DNA of 64,000 bases from Siniperca chuatsi (lineage: Eukaryota; Chordata; Actinopteri; Centrarchiformes; Sinipercidae). Below are positions 37,680-50,300 of the stretch, piece after piece. The translations under genes and the position numbers were made by a program. Position 1 is the stretch's first letter. Each line of letters starts with the position of its first letter. Below the pieces are notes generated by a model that was not told the origin of the DNA, searched no databases, and saw nothing but the letters and a program-made list of their open reading frames with translations. The DNA lies in NCBI RefSeq assembly GCF_020085105.1, contig NC_058053.1:20859388-20923387 (forward strand), in the 5' to 3' direction.

Positions 37680-40600
37680 GCTTTTCAGCCTAAGTTGATG
37701 GTGACATGTTTGATTGGTTATCATTGAGCTTTTAAATATAATATACTTCAGTGAGGGAGAACGGCACTTCAAAAGCAAACAGTCTTTTAGTCATTTTCAT
37801 CAGTATTAGGTGTAATAAAAGTCAAAACTTTGAATGTTGGTCAATGTTTTTGTTTTGCTGGAGCATGAACATTTTTAGCACACAATAGATATTTTAACTG
37901 TCCCACTTTTTCGTATTCAATGAATTATATAGGTATACCATTAAGTTGAATCCTTGGAATAAACCATGTGAAAAATACTGACAACAGGGGCAAACAGTAG
38001 TTACCTTTATGATAGCACAACAGTTTATTCGATTTCTCATAATTATTTTGCTTATTTCATGAACTATTTTGGTTCAAATGCACAGATTGATATATGTGTC
38101 TTATTTTTTGAAATTGCCTCCTGCTAGCTAGTTTGCAATTTCATCAAAGTTTTGTCACGTGAGGCAGTCCAGTGTCATCCCTTCTGGTCATCGTGTTTTT
38201 GAAGTGCGTCCCTCCAAGAGGCAGCTCACGTTTGGTATCCATCAACAATTTGCTGGTGTAACCATGACCTCATCCTCTGCAACAGATCTTGTTACTAAGT
38301 CTTTGTAGACTAGATGTTTTTAATAATCCTATAGATTTTATTAAAATGGCATATAATGTAAGTAGAACTTACAAACAATGGATGTAGAAAATTTAACAGA
38401 TGAAATCCTGTGTGTATTTTTGTGTGTAAAGGTGAAAGAGGATAAGAATTATTGATGAGGAGGACAATGTCAACGCGTTGTCAACGTCAATGTTTTAGCG
38501 CTTTTCCAAATTTTTATGTGTCTTATTACATTTGGTCCATCTCATTCTAAAGTGTCATAGAAAGAATCTTATTGTGTGAAAAGCTTTGTACATGATCACC
38601 CACGAGCCAAGAAGAACATGTTCTCTACATTTCTATAAAGCATTTCCTAGAAATAAAATGTAAAGTTGCAAAGTAAGACAGATAAGTGAAAACAATGAAT
38701 TTTCTATGCTGTGTGCATGGTTTTCTATTGATTCAGTCAACGTAATGTAATGGGAAAGCCACAAATATTGATAAAGTAATATGGTCTGTTTAACAAGCCT
38801 TATATTACCTTTGCACATGACCTAACATTTGTCTGTCATACCTCTTGTATCATTGTTTTCTTTAAATTGTGAGAAAATAAAGCTCTTCTACCGTTATAAA
38901 AGACTAAACGGTTTTTCAGTCATTGTGGTAGTTTTATGACAGTTTGGGTGAGGCAGCATTTGTTCGCAGCACTGGCCATAGTACACATTTACAAATGGCA
39001 GATATGAGTCAGTTATAGTTAGCAATGTATGAATACACAGCGGTATCTTGCAGTAGCATTAGTGGGTGTAGACATGCCTGGCGGTTTCATTAGTGATAGT
39101 GTAGGCAGATTATCCAAAGCTTAAATAAATCTCAGCCTTTTTACTCTCTAAGATCAGTGGTACGGTAGGTGATATACTATCTTGTTTAATTCTTGTTCTC
39201 TATTTCAATAATCAGACTAATCTCACAGATGGTGTCTGCTACACCGTCAACCAGATAAAGCAGAACCGTCTTAATCAACAGGAAGCCAGCAGCATAAGAA
39301 CACACCCCATGAATCTTGTGAGCGATGAGTTGAAATTTGGTGCTCTCACTTCACTTTACAACAACACTTTAATACAGCACACGTGTGTGTGTTTGTGTGA
39401 GTGTGTGTGTGTGTGTGTGTGTATGTGTGAATTGTAGAGGATAGTGGGTATTTACTGACACCTCAAACCCTTCTTATGGTGACTTGGCACTACTTAAGAT
39501 ACATTTAATAGTCTTTATTCTTTGTGACTCAAATCAGTCTCAACTCACATATATGGATTTATTTCTTCTGCATTTGCATTCATGTCACAAGTATCTGACA
39601 TCTTCCTTGTGGTTCTTTCCATTTACATCACAGCAGTGATATGACTGATAATGTGTAAAAGTGAAAGTAACACTCTTTGACATGTCAGGAACTCCCAAGA
39701 CTTTCCCATGTGTAACTGTATAGTTTTAGAGATTGTAGGGATAATTCATAAACCACATGGTGAGGAATAAGGCAATCACGCAGGTAATCATGATGAGTAA
39801 ATGTGTGTTCTCGGTGCAGTGACTATGTGGGGAGTCTATGACATGTGCGTGTCTTACTAATCAACTAGTCATTGCCTGAATGTAACGGATGGCTGTTTCT
39901 GAAGTTGGTAGAAAATTGTCACATGATCCATTTCCTCTCTCTCTCTCTCTCTGGCACTGTAACCCCATTTCCTCAGCAGTTACAATATCGGTACCTCCAT
40001 CTACAACTGGCACTCATATGTCTACCTGTCTCTTGTCTTGTCTGCCTCCATGTTCATATAGGTGAGTGTTCAACCGACTTTTACTGAGATTTATCAGGAG
40101 AAGTGCTAACCTTATGATCAATATATTTTTTACATTTTTAATATTGACTTGAAATGGGTCTCACACTCAAATAAATTTGTTGTGAAAGTATAAATGTATA
40201 AACATCATAGCATAAATATACTGTACATAGGTTAAAGAAATGCTTGATCCCATTACAGTGATACAACTGATAATCGTCCAGGGAGAAAGAAGAGAAAATA
40301 AATAAACCTAACAAACTTAATTATTATTTTTAGAAGAAGAAGAAAAAACACATTTTAAGCCAAATTGCAATGTAATATGTTTTTCTGATATGTTACCAAA
40401 AAATGTTGTTAATATCCTGATCGTTGCAGTAATGGTGTACTTTCCATTGCATAACTTCCAGTGAAAATTACAATGTGTCTGCTGATTCCACCTCCATTTG
40501 GATTGTGGTAACCCTACCCCATTACCACTACTATGTGCACCACGTGTGAGAGAAAGTGTTTGTATCCACTACCCGCATTGAAGGGTTAAGATGATACTGG

Positions 40601-41080
40601 AGTGTGAGACTAAGATGAAATTCAGTTTAGTCTCAACCCCCAGTTTAAGCCATTTATAATATAATCATTGGCACTTGTGATTTTTTACATGTGTGAATCG
40701 AACGCGAGCTACCCACAGACAGTTGGCACCCCTCACTTTCTAGTCGAACATGTCCTTTTCCTGTGTGAAAACTCCACCCGACACATGTGCTACTCTCACG
40801 CAAACAAAAACACAGACTAATGGAGTTATGCCATATCTGCTACAGAATCTGTTTCACACCTTGAGATCAAACATTTTTGCACATGTAAAAAGAGAATTGC
40901 ATTCAGTTGAGTGCATCACTCTAGACAAAGTTTTTTTTTTTATGTTGGTTGATGTTTTATGCTTTCTCAATCAGATATTAAACAATTAACAAACAATCAC
41001 ATGATGTGCATAAATTAAGATTAATATAATATAGCTTTATTTCCACCAGCATTTTGTAAGTCTTTGTTAAACCCTGGCAC
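37680..41080. other. Intergenic stretch between upf3a and p2ry8
   Basis: No coding exon is recognised. It holds a (TG)n tract at 39382-39430 and a (CT)n tract at 39934-39952. A donor-like ATATAG/GTGAGTG near 40061 could close a non-coding 5' exon of p2ry8, since the p2ry8 coding exon is preceded by an acceptor, but this link is speculative. Confidence 0.4.
39382..39430. repeat. (TG)n microsatellite
   Basis: Nearly uninterrupted GT dinucleotides between upf3a and p2ry8. Confidence 0.9.
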
Positions 41081-41087
41081 ACAGGTG

Positions 41088-42583
41088 ATGGGAGGCCATT
41101 TCCATCCAATCATGACAGGGAATTCCAGCAACATCAGTCTTGACAACGCTACCCTGTCGATGCTTCAGGATGTGAACACCAGCATTGCCACCTCTGTCAT
41201 CTACATGATAGTCACTGCCATTAACCTGGTAGGAAATGGCCTTTCCATGTGGCTTCTCCTCTTCCGTACCTCCCCCAAGACTCCCTCCATCATCTTCATG
41301 ATTAATCTCACCCTCACCGACTTGGCCCTTGGCGCTGCCCTGCCCTTTCAGATCGTCTATCAGCTCAAAGGATACCACTGGAATCTGGGACCCAAGATGT
41401 GCAGGTATTCTTTATGATTACAGGATGAGGGTAAAGTATTGATATAGTATTGATGTCTTTAATAGAAATCCACAAAAATGTGGACAACCTTGTGTTTGTC
41501 AGGCCAAGCGTTATTTTTGCAGATACTCAGTGTACATCCATAGTCCACTAGTTGGACTATGGATGGCACATAACCCCCCATAAAACCACAAATGGTCTTT
41601 TTTAAACCTCGGTTTAAATAAACAACATATAACCTGTTAATTAATGAGCTTTTCAGGTGCTGGTAGGTGGATTTTATTACTTTAGGACAGAGCCAAGCTA
41701 ACTTTTCCCCCCGTTTCCAGTCTTTATGCTAAGCTAAGCTTACCTGCTGCTGGCTTTAGCTTTATATGTTTAATGATCATTTTGCTTTAACCAGAGATTA
41801 AATAAAACACTCTTCTTCTATGTATCCACCTACAGTTTACTGACCCTCGTCTTCTACACCAATATGTACTGTTCCATCCTGACCATGATGGCCATTGGAA
41901 TTGACCGCTACCTGGGCATCGTCAGGCCTATGCTGTTCAGGGAGACCAGGGAGAAGAAGTCCATCGCTGTCATCAGCTGCCTTCTCATGTGGGGTTTGGT
42001 CCTGAGCGTTCTGTATCCACTGATGACCACAGACCTGACCTTTCACATTCCTAAACTCAGGATTACCACATGCTTTGATGTGTTGAAGAAAGACATGCTC
42101 CCGACCGTGTCAGCCTGGGCGGCCTTTCTCTTCAGCATGGTGTTTGTCCTCTTCCTCTTCCCTTTCTGTGTCACGACATTCTGTTATGTCAGTGTCATAC
42201 GCAAACTGGCCAGAGATTCCAAGACCGCCCAGAAAGAGAAAGCAATACGTCTGGCTATCATTGTTCTCCTGGTCTTCACCCTCTGCTTTGCTCCCAGCAA
42301 CATCCTCCTGTTCGCTCATTCTGTGCTGAGACTCTTCTATAAGCAGTCTCTCTACACGGCCTACAAACTCTCTCTCTCTTTCAGCTGCCTGAATAGCTGC
42401 CTCGATCCGTTCATTTACTACTTTGCATCCAAGGATTTCCGACAAAAGCTGAGACAGATAATGAATCTGCACAGCCTGAGTAGTGCGGACTCAATGAAGA
42501 TGGAGCATAAAGAGAGTTTGTACTCGGCACATTACACTTTCGAGGAGAGAAAACAGCAAGGTGACACTGATGCCACAGTATGA
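41088..42583 (+). CDS. p2ry8: G protein-coupled receptor P2RY8
   Basis: Two coding exons, 41088-41404 and 41836-42583, with GT-AG junction, give 354 aa (human about 359). An acceptor (CACACAG) ends 3 nt before the ATG at 41088, so the first exon is non-coding; the ATG at 41115 is a possible alternative start. Near the N-terminus are NSSN, NIS and NAT glycosylation sites. Seven membrane segments can be read: GNGLSMWLLL in TM1, NLTLTDLALG in TM2, the ECL1 Cys (GPKMC), DRYLGIVRP at the end of TM3, the ECL2 Cys (TTCFDVLKKDMLP), FCFAPSN-like TLCFAPSNILL in TM6 and DPFIYYFAS in TM7. NATLSML, TCFDVLK and the tail ESLYSAHY match P2RY8 specifically. In mammals it couples to G-alpha-13 and restrains migration of germinal-centre B cells; S-geranylgeranyl-glutathione is its reported ligand. 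The intron contains a piece of a fold-back repeat. Confidence 0.93.
41575..41765 (+). repeat. Partial copy of fold-back element family
   Basis: Shares, in order, GTTAATTAATGAGCTTTTCA, GGTGCTGGTAGG, GGACAGAGCCAAGCTAAC, and CAGTCTTTATGCTAAGCTAA with the right arm of the element at 55598-56258. It lies in the p2ry8 intron, with only one arm kept. Confidence 0.65.
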
Positions 42584-43143
42584 TACAGCACAGCATAGCG
42601 AGACGGAATGAGAGAAAAAAGAAAAAAGAGTAAAAGAGACATGAGAAAGGCAGTGAGAGAAAGATAGTGTGTGTTAAGTGTTGCCCTGAGTGTGTCAAGA
42701 CCTTACAATGTCTTTGGGTCAAATTTCAAAAACAGTTTACTTCAGTTTTATTATGTGCACCACAGAACAAATGAACATGGACAGCAGCTGAGTCTCTTTG
42801 CAAACTTAATCATTATTCTTGCATTACCCTATGTGTTATTGAGTGAAAAAACAGTTATTGTATTTGTATTTTAATGTCTGCCACAAGCTTCATAACAGTT
42901 ATTTTGACAAAATATATAGCATGCACCAAGTGTAGATAAAATGTGAATGAAATATTTGTATTATATAATCCTTCTCTGCCCGAACAGTCGACTTTTTTGC
43001 ATTCTGAACATTATATTTGTACATATCTCTGTAAATCACTGTGTACTGTGTTTACCTATGAATGGGTGTAGGTGACCTTTTCACCTTATGTAGCTGGAAA
43101 TTTGTCTGTTCTTATTTTAATTTTCTGTTTTCTTCTACTAAAA

Positions 43144-43149
43144 AATAAA
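43144..43149 (+). terminator. AATAAA polyadenylation signal of p2ry8
   Basis: AATAAA about 560 nt after the p2ry8 stop codon and about 220 nt before the asmtl promoter region. Confidence 0.5.
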
Positions 43150-43159
43150 TGTATTATTA

Positions 43160-43262
43160 GTATTCTTCTTATTATTGTTGTTGTTGTTATTGTCATATTA
43201 TTAATATTAGAAGCAGTAGTAGTAGTAGGAGTAGGAGTAGTAATAGTAGTAGAAGTAATCTA
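43160..43262. repeat. Trinucleotide microsatellite
   Basis: A compound tract of TTATTG/TTG units followed by AGTAGTAGGAGTAGGAG-type GTA/GGA units. Low-complexity open frames here (Val/Ile-rich) are artefacts of the repeat. Confidence 0.8.
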
Positions 43263-43324
43263 GTAGCTGCATGTTGCACTTGCATGCTACTAACAGTGTG
43301 CGAATGGTGGGTCCGCCCACATTA

Positions 43325-43418
43325 TGAAACGTCATCACGTATGCGCTGTCACGTCACGTTGGTCGTCCTAGCAAGCAGCTATACAGAGCTATCCCCGTCA
43401 GATTCTTGATTTGTGCAG
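43325..43418 (+). promoter_or_regulatory. asmtl promoter and non-coding first exon
   Basis: A CpG-containing patch with AACGTCATCACGT and GTCACGTCACGTT (CRE/E-box-like words, 43329-43360) stands out from AT-rich flanks. About 60 nt on, GATTTGTGCAG/GTAAGAG (exon end 43418) is a strong donor. The matching acceptor CACCTTAG (43355 bases into the gene's next exon is at 44355) precedes GGGAAGTTAG and the asmtl start at 44380. So a non-coding first exon ending at 43418 is likely. Confidence 0.55.
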
Positions 43419-43941
43419 GTAAGAGATACACTGCATAGCTATTATAATATAACTTAACGCTCACACCACTATTTTTTAATGACTTTGTTTATTCTACTGT
43501 GTCCTTTTTTTGTGTGAACTCGCTAACCAAACGTTACAGTAACATTTCGATCGCAGGAGCTTTTTCTTCTAGTTAACTACAGAACTTAAAATCCACAGAA
43601 CAACCCATATTAGCTGATAGCTAACACCAGGTTAACATATTCAGGATAGCAGAGTTGTGAACTATGTATGTCGTATGTTATATTATTAGGTTATATGCTT
43701 AAAACATTATTATATAACCTTAAGCTAATAACTTTGGCTACTTTCAGAGAAGCCACATGTTGCCACAGTAAACACATTAGCATCAGACAGTTATTTGGAA
43801 AAGCTGTAACTGTTTACATGGCTACCTTTATGCATGAAGTCACTCTATGTAAATGCAGTGAGTGGATATGTCTTTACAGTACTGACAGCAGCAGCTCATT
43901 GTCTTTTTTGAATGTATTAGTCTTTAAGAGAAATGTTGGCC

Positions 43942-44251
43942 TAGGGCTGCACGATTACGATTAGGCTACTTTGATTATAGACTGATCGTTTAAAATGCCC
44001 ATTAAAATATCTCCGAGCACAAAGTGATGCCTTTTAGATAGCTTGTTTTGTCCAACCAACTGTCCAAAACCCCAAATATACAATTCAAAATGATTTAAAT
44101 CAGAGGAAAGCAGCAAGTCCTCACATTTGAGAAGCTGGAAACAGTGCATGTTTGTTAATTTTCCTTGATGAATTACAAATGATTAATTGATATCAAAATT
44201 GATGTTATGTCGATTGACTAATTAATTCATCAACTAATTGTTTCAGCACTA
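43942..44251. repeat. hAT-like teleost repeat (related to 3332-3686 at its end)
   Basis: Begins TAGGGCTGCACGATTA, contains GAGGAAAGCAGCAAGTCCTC and ACATTTGAGAAGCTGG, and ends in a CGATTGACTAATTAATTCAT and TTTCAGCACTA series. This is a familiar high-copy fish repeat with hAT-type ends. It lies in the first intron of asmtl. Confidence 0.6.
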
Positions 44252-44379
44252 TATTCACCTGTCCTCAGTGACAGTGCATAACTGAACAGCTGCAGTCATC
44301 TCTTTTACATAAATTAGGCCACATCTATAATGTTTAACTCTGTTCATCACCTTAGGGGAAGTTAGACAAGAAGGCCACC

Positions 44380-47300
44380 ATGGTGCTGAACCCTGTCATT
44401 TCCAAGCTCGCTGGTAAACTGGTCGTGCTGGCAAGTGCTTCTCCTAGGAGACTGGAGATTCTCCGCAATGCAGTATGTTTCCCTCTGGTTAAACTCGTAG
44501 GAATTGTAGATATATCACAACAGCTGCACATTTTGTTTGATTGTGAACACATAAAATTGTACATATCGAGTTAAGCTGGAACAAGGTTTCTCTTTTCTGA
44601 AATCTTGCCTTCAGCAATTAGATACTTGTCAAGCTGTCATGTGAATCTATGCATCATATAAACACCGCCTAGATCATAGTTATGGATTTTTATACACAAA
44701 ATAATAATATATCAAACAAATTTAGGTTTATGTGTCTTGTAAATCTTTCATGATCCAATCACTGTATCAGGCAAGCTCATGTGCAGTCCTAACAATATGG
44801 TTGAGAAACCTTAGGCTGAATGACCAATAAATAATTTGTCACATCTCTTACTTTGACTTATAATGTCTTCACTGATAATGAACATAATGATAATGAACCC
44901 ATAAATTAGCCGGACTTATATATTGGCCAATATTATCTTATGGCAGATATATCTTATATATATATATATATAAAGTTGGTCGAAAGGTAACAAGAAATTG
45001 CAGTACAGAAGATGTGTGATGTGTTCGAGGTAGTTTAGAAACAGTGTTGCTGTTTGTTCACCAGAGAGCATTGACAAGTTTATTTTTCAACTGTAAAATA
45101 TCCCACTCAGTACATATTTTGGTCACAGTTCTTTAAACAAAATATGTTTATGTAAAAGGCTGATTCAAATACTGATATCAGCTTAAAAAAATCCAGTGTG
45201 GAGTATAACTTTATTGTTGCATTTTTCTCTCCTATATTTCAGGGCTTACAGTTTGAGATGGTACCATCTTGGTTCAAAGAAACTCTTGACAAGGGACTTT
45301 TCAAAGCACCTCATGAATATGCTGTTGAGACAGCCAAACAGAAGGCCCTGGAGGTGGCCAGGAGGATGCCCTTTGTGAGTTAAGCTCATCTGTGTATGAC
45401 AGTATACAGTCTATATATTATCCTGTTGAATGACACATTGATAACATATTGTGTATTAATTTGCTTTAGAAACACCTGAAGACTCCAGACATAGTAATCG
45501 GAGCAGACACTATTGTGGTAAAAGGAAAAAAGAATAACTGTATTTTATCTGCTTACTCTCTGCAATATAGGTTGTATGTTTTTTTTATTCACTCTTCATT
45601 GTTTTTCAATTCCACAGACTGTAGATGGCATGATTCTGGAGAAGCCAGTGGACAAACACGATGCTTACAGGATGCTGTCAAGGTCAGTGTCATTTTCCCT
45701 GTTTCTGAGATAACAGAAACCGAAAACAGACAGGATATTTTTACAGTTTCTCTCTTCTTTATTTTTATGTTCCAGCTTGAGTGGTAAAGAGCACAGTGTC
45801 TTTACTGGTGTAGCTATTGTCCTCTGCCATGAGAAAGAAAGTAAGTTACAACTGAATAATGGTTAGAATTTGTTTTCTATAGAAATTTGATGAAGCAAAC
45901 TTGTTAGAACAGTTAAGCCCTTTGAGGTACTTTTTTATTTTCTATTTCTTAAATGTCCAGTAAGAATATCTGCGCGGAAAAGCTATACAGTATTGTAGGT
46001 TGATTTCATACCAGTTTTGCAAATATATGTGGATAAATATATAAATAAATAAAATTAATACATGGGAGGGCCAAATGTAGCGTTTCCATCAATGGGCACG
46101 TTTCATTTTTTAAACCTCCCTTCTCAGACGAAGAAGTGGATTACCAGTTGATTGACTTCTACGAAGAAACAAAGGTGAAGTTTGCTGATCTCTCAGAAAA
46201 TATGCTGTGGGAGTACATCAATAGCGGTGAACCAATGTGAGTATGAACGCTTGAACTGTCACATATGCACATATGTAATAGCTATTATCTCTTGGTGTAA
46301 CCTAACCAAGCATTTGATCAATGGAGGTCATTCAAGTGGTTGTGGGCCCCATGAACCTGTTGATTTTTGGACTTTGATGCCTGAGTTTTGTGTTTGCTTT
46401 GGCCTCTTGGACAGGCCAGGGATTGTGTCAGCAAGAAATAAAATCTTGACTTTGGTCAGCAAGAGTGTATTGTTTGATTTGTTCTGCACATACAACCCCT
46501 TTATGTATGTGTGCAGATGTTTTTGTCTTAATCTTAGTGTAAATGTTGCTGTATAAGTAAAATGTTTGTCTGTGTGTGTCAGGGACAAGGCTGGCGGCTA
46601 TGGTATTCAGGCTCTTGGTGGCATGCTAGTGGAATATGTCCATGGAGACTTCCTCAATGTTGTGGGTTTCCCCCTCAACCACTTCTGCAAACAGCTTGAC
46701 CTTATTTACAACCACTGTACTTCCCCCTTGGACGAGGAAAGTCCATCTGTCTGCCTGAGCCACAACGGCACTCACACCTCCTCAATACTCATTCAGCCCC
46801 CATCCAACCTGCCAGCTCAGTCTAGCCACAGTTCCAGCTCTTCAGCCAAACACAACCCCTCATCCAGCCCTTCAGCCAGTCCCGTCCATAAGGTTAGTTT
46901 TTCTCAGCCTATGAGCACAATCTGTTACCTTTTTGTCATTATTTTTAAGTAACAGTCTCCCCTTATAGGTGAAAAAGAACAGCAGTGAAAGTGAAGTGGG
47001 TGAAAGTTCCTGGATCTTGGTCAACAGCCTGTCTAAACATACAGATGATAGAGAGGCTGAGTTCCAAGACTCTGAGAATACAACATTACCACTGATAACC
47101 AGCAGAGGACAGTTGAGCTCAATGACTGAGCTCAATGTGACAGAGCAAGAGGACAGTGATCCCCTAGTGAAAAAAGAGGACTTGCAGCAAATCATTGAAC
47201 TGATGGATGGATTCAAAGCCTCAAAGGTAATTAGAGATTAATGTAAATTCCTATATTGTTAAAGCTCTATGTGATGTGTTTTCATAGTGAAATATAACTT

Positions 47301-50300
47301 TTAATTATTGACATTGTTGTAGTTGATTTCTAGAGGATGTAATGAAGCATTTAGCTCAACTTAAAGAAATAGTCCAACATTTTGGGAAATACACTCGCTT
47401 TCTTTCCATAGGCGCAGTTTGAACTTTAAGGTTGGGGGTTCACAAAAAACAAATCTAGACGAAATGTAATGTGTATATCAGAGGCTTCGTTTACATGAAA
47501 ATTAATAATCAGGATACCCGCAGGTGCATTTTCATATCCCGACTAATATGCTCAATGAGTGATGGAATATTGCGAGAATTACTGTAGAAACCGAACTTGC
47601 ACAAACTGCAAAACCCGATGAGCCTTACAGGCTCGTTGATAGACCTACCCCGTGGCGTCTAATATGAACCATAGCATATGCTGTATGTTAAGACACAGAG
47701 AGGTCTGTAGTGTATTGGGATCTCCACCAGGTGGCAGCGTAGGGTTGGGTGATGTCTACCAAATTGGCATATGATGATGTCCACAGTAAAACATCGTGAT
47801 GGACGATGACATCAGTGGTATGGCTCCTTTTAAGGGACAGGGCAGTGTGGGTGAGCGAAAAAGAGAGTGACGGTGACTGTACTCAGAGCAGACAGGTGTT
47901 GGTGATTGGAGCAGAGGGAAAGGTTAGCAGTGAAGTTGTCTAGTGGCAGTAAATGTACAGTGTAGGTTACAGTGTGCCCATTTTAAATCACGATGATATG
48001 ATGGTAGAGAGAGACAATGGCACTGCTGAATCGGTCCAACCCTACTAGGCTATAAATGCTGTGTGTACATTAGGGACAGCATATGTAGACTATGGCCGCT
48101 AGCTAAGGGAAGCAGTGGCTGTCTGTCCCAACCTCTTGACTCAGTCTCTGCACTGGCAGTTTCTTCTCTGGGCCTAGCTGGTGTTGTTAGTTTCGCAAAG
48201 AAACAGCTTATATCCATTATTTGATCATGTCAAAAAGTCTTCTTTCAAGGCAGTGGTGGTGAGCTGAAGAAGCGCGTAACCGCTCCTTCTTTGCCTGTTG
48301 TGGGTACGCGTGTGAGAGTGCCCATGCAGGCTACTATACCACAGAATTAGACCAGAACAATGTTTTATGTAAATAATCAAAGTCACACAAATTAGTTAAC
48401 CCTTAGTATGTATTATTATAGAGCAAAGCATTACAAACAATTATTAATTCTGTGTTATTATAAAAATGATAAAATTTAAATCCATACATGCATTTTTGGC
48501 TATGGCCACTAGGGGGTTCAGTGAGCCCCCTGAACAAGCGCAACGCAAACTGCAAACATCAGGTAATTTAGAATCACATATCACATTCACATAAATAAAA
48601 TTGCACTTTGCTTCTGTATCCATTCTGCTTTTCCCAAAATGTTCCAGGCACTATTCACCGCATCCAAATTGTGTGTGTTCGACCTGCTACAAAGCAGGCC
48701 AGGGCTGGATGCAGAGCAGGTAGCCCAGGAGATTGAAGCCTCTGCGAAGGGGACTGAATGCCTGCTGGAAGCCTGTGTGTCTCTGGGACTGTTGAAGAGC
48801 AAAACGAGAAGTTCGTCAGCACTCATCTGTGTTGATCATTACATGATGATCACTTTTTCACACCTTAAAGGGACAGTTCACCCCAAAATCAAAAATACAT
48901 ATTTTTCCTCTTACCTGTAGTGCTATTTATCTATCTAGATTGTTTTAGTGTGAGTTTTGGAGATATCGGCTGTAGAGATTTCTGTATTTTTTTAATATAA
49001 TGGAACTATATGGCACTCAGCTTGTGGTGCTCAAAGTGGCAAAAAAATACATGTGTCTTGCCAGAAATCATGACCCGGTTACTCAAGATAATCCACAGAT
49101 TTGTTGTGAGCAGTTTGATGTAGGAACTGTTTTCCTTCTATAGTCTTTCGATAGTTAGATAGTTTCTTTCGCCCTCCAGCCTATTTATTCAAAATTAACA
49201 AATCGCCTCCTGACTACAGATAAGAGGAAAAATATGTATTTTTGATTGTGGAGTGAACTGTCCCTATAAAGAGATATCATTTAATATTTAACTTAAAATG
49301 AACCTCTCACTTGTTTTATGGTGTCTCTGCTCCCAGCATGCCAGAAGCCAGAGTACGAGAACACAGCTCTAGCCACGCAGTTTTTGCTGTCAGATGCTCC
49401 TTTTTCGCTGCAGGGCTACATCAAGCATTGTAATGACACAGTGTGGCCTCTTTTCTCCCACCTTGAGAATGCTGTGCGGCAGGGAACCAACCAGCATGAG
49501 AAGGCTTTTGGCAAGAAATCGAAGGATATGTTTCAGGTGATTATCTCCAAGTTCAGCTTCAGATGGATAAAATATGGGAGAAAAACATGAAACTATTTTA
49601 CAGGTGCTATTTATTTATTTGTTCCTCTATGTCATTTGTTTCTAATTAAAGGATACTTTCTACAACAGTCAAGAAGTCAAACTGAGATTCATGAATGCCA
49701 TGCACAGCATTGCTAAAGTTACAGGAAAAGCTGTAGCAACAGCCTTTGACCTCTCCAGTTTTAAAACTGCCTGCGACCTTGGAGGTAAAGACAGAATGTA
49801 AAGGTTAAAATAGTGTCCTTGACTAATAAACCATTCTTTCACATGTAATCTTTTTTTTTTTCCAGGATGCACTGGTGCCATGGCCTATGAGTTTACTAAA
49901 GCCCATCCTGGGTTGTCTGTGACAGTGTTTGACTTGCCAGCTGTTGTTGAGATGAGTGAACATTTCCATCCTCTGCACACAGACAACAGAGTATCATATG
50001 TAGCAGGTCAGTTTGTGTATCTGCATCAAAATACAGTCTTGACTGTGGATGTTTAATGATAAAATGTTGGCTAATGCAGTGTAATTAGCTTATTCTGTGG
50101 GTTTTGGATATCAAAGTAACAACTCACTCACTCTGTGACCATAACTCATAGCTTTGTTCTCTCTGCATAAACAGGAGACTTCTTTAAAGATGAGTTGCCC
50201 AAAGCAGACTTGTACATCCTGGCGAGAATTCTCCATGACTGGCCTGATGAGGAAGTGCATATTCTGCTAAGTAAAATTGCAGATGTGTGCACACCAGGTA

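Noticed and set aside
42110-42472. Minus-strand frame opposite p2ry8
   Set aside because: Shadow of the GPCR coding exon, with no independent signals.
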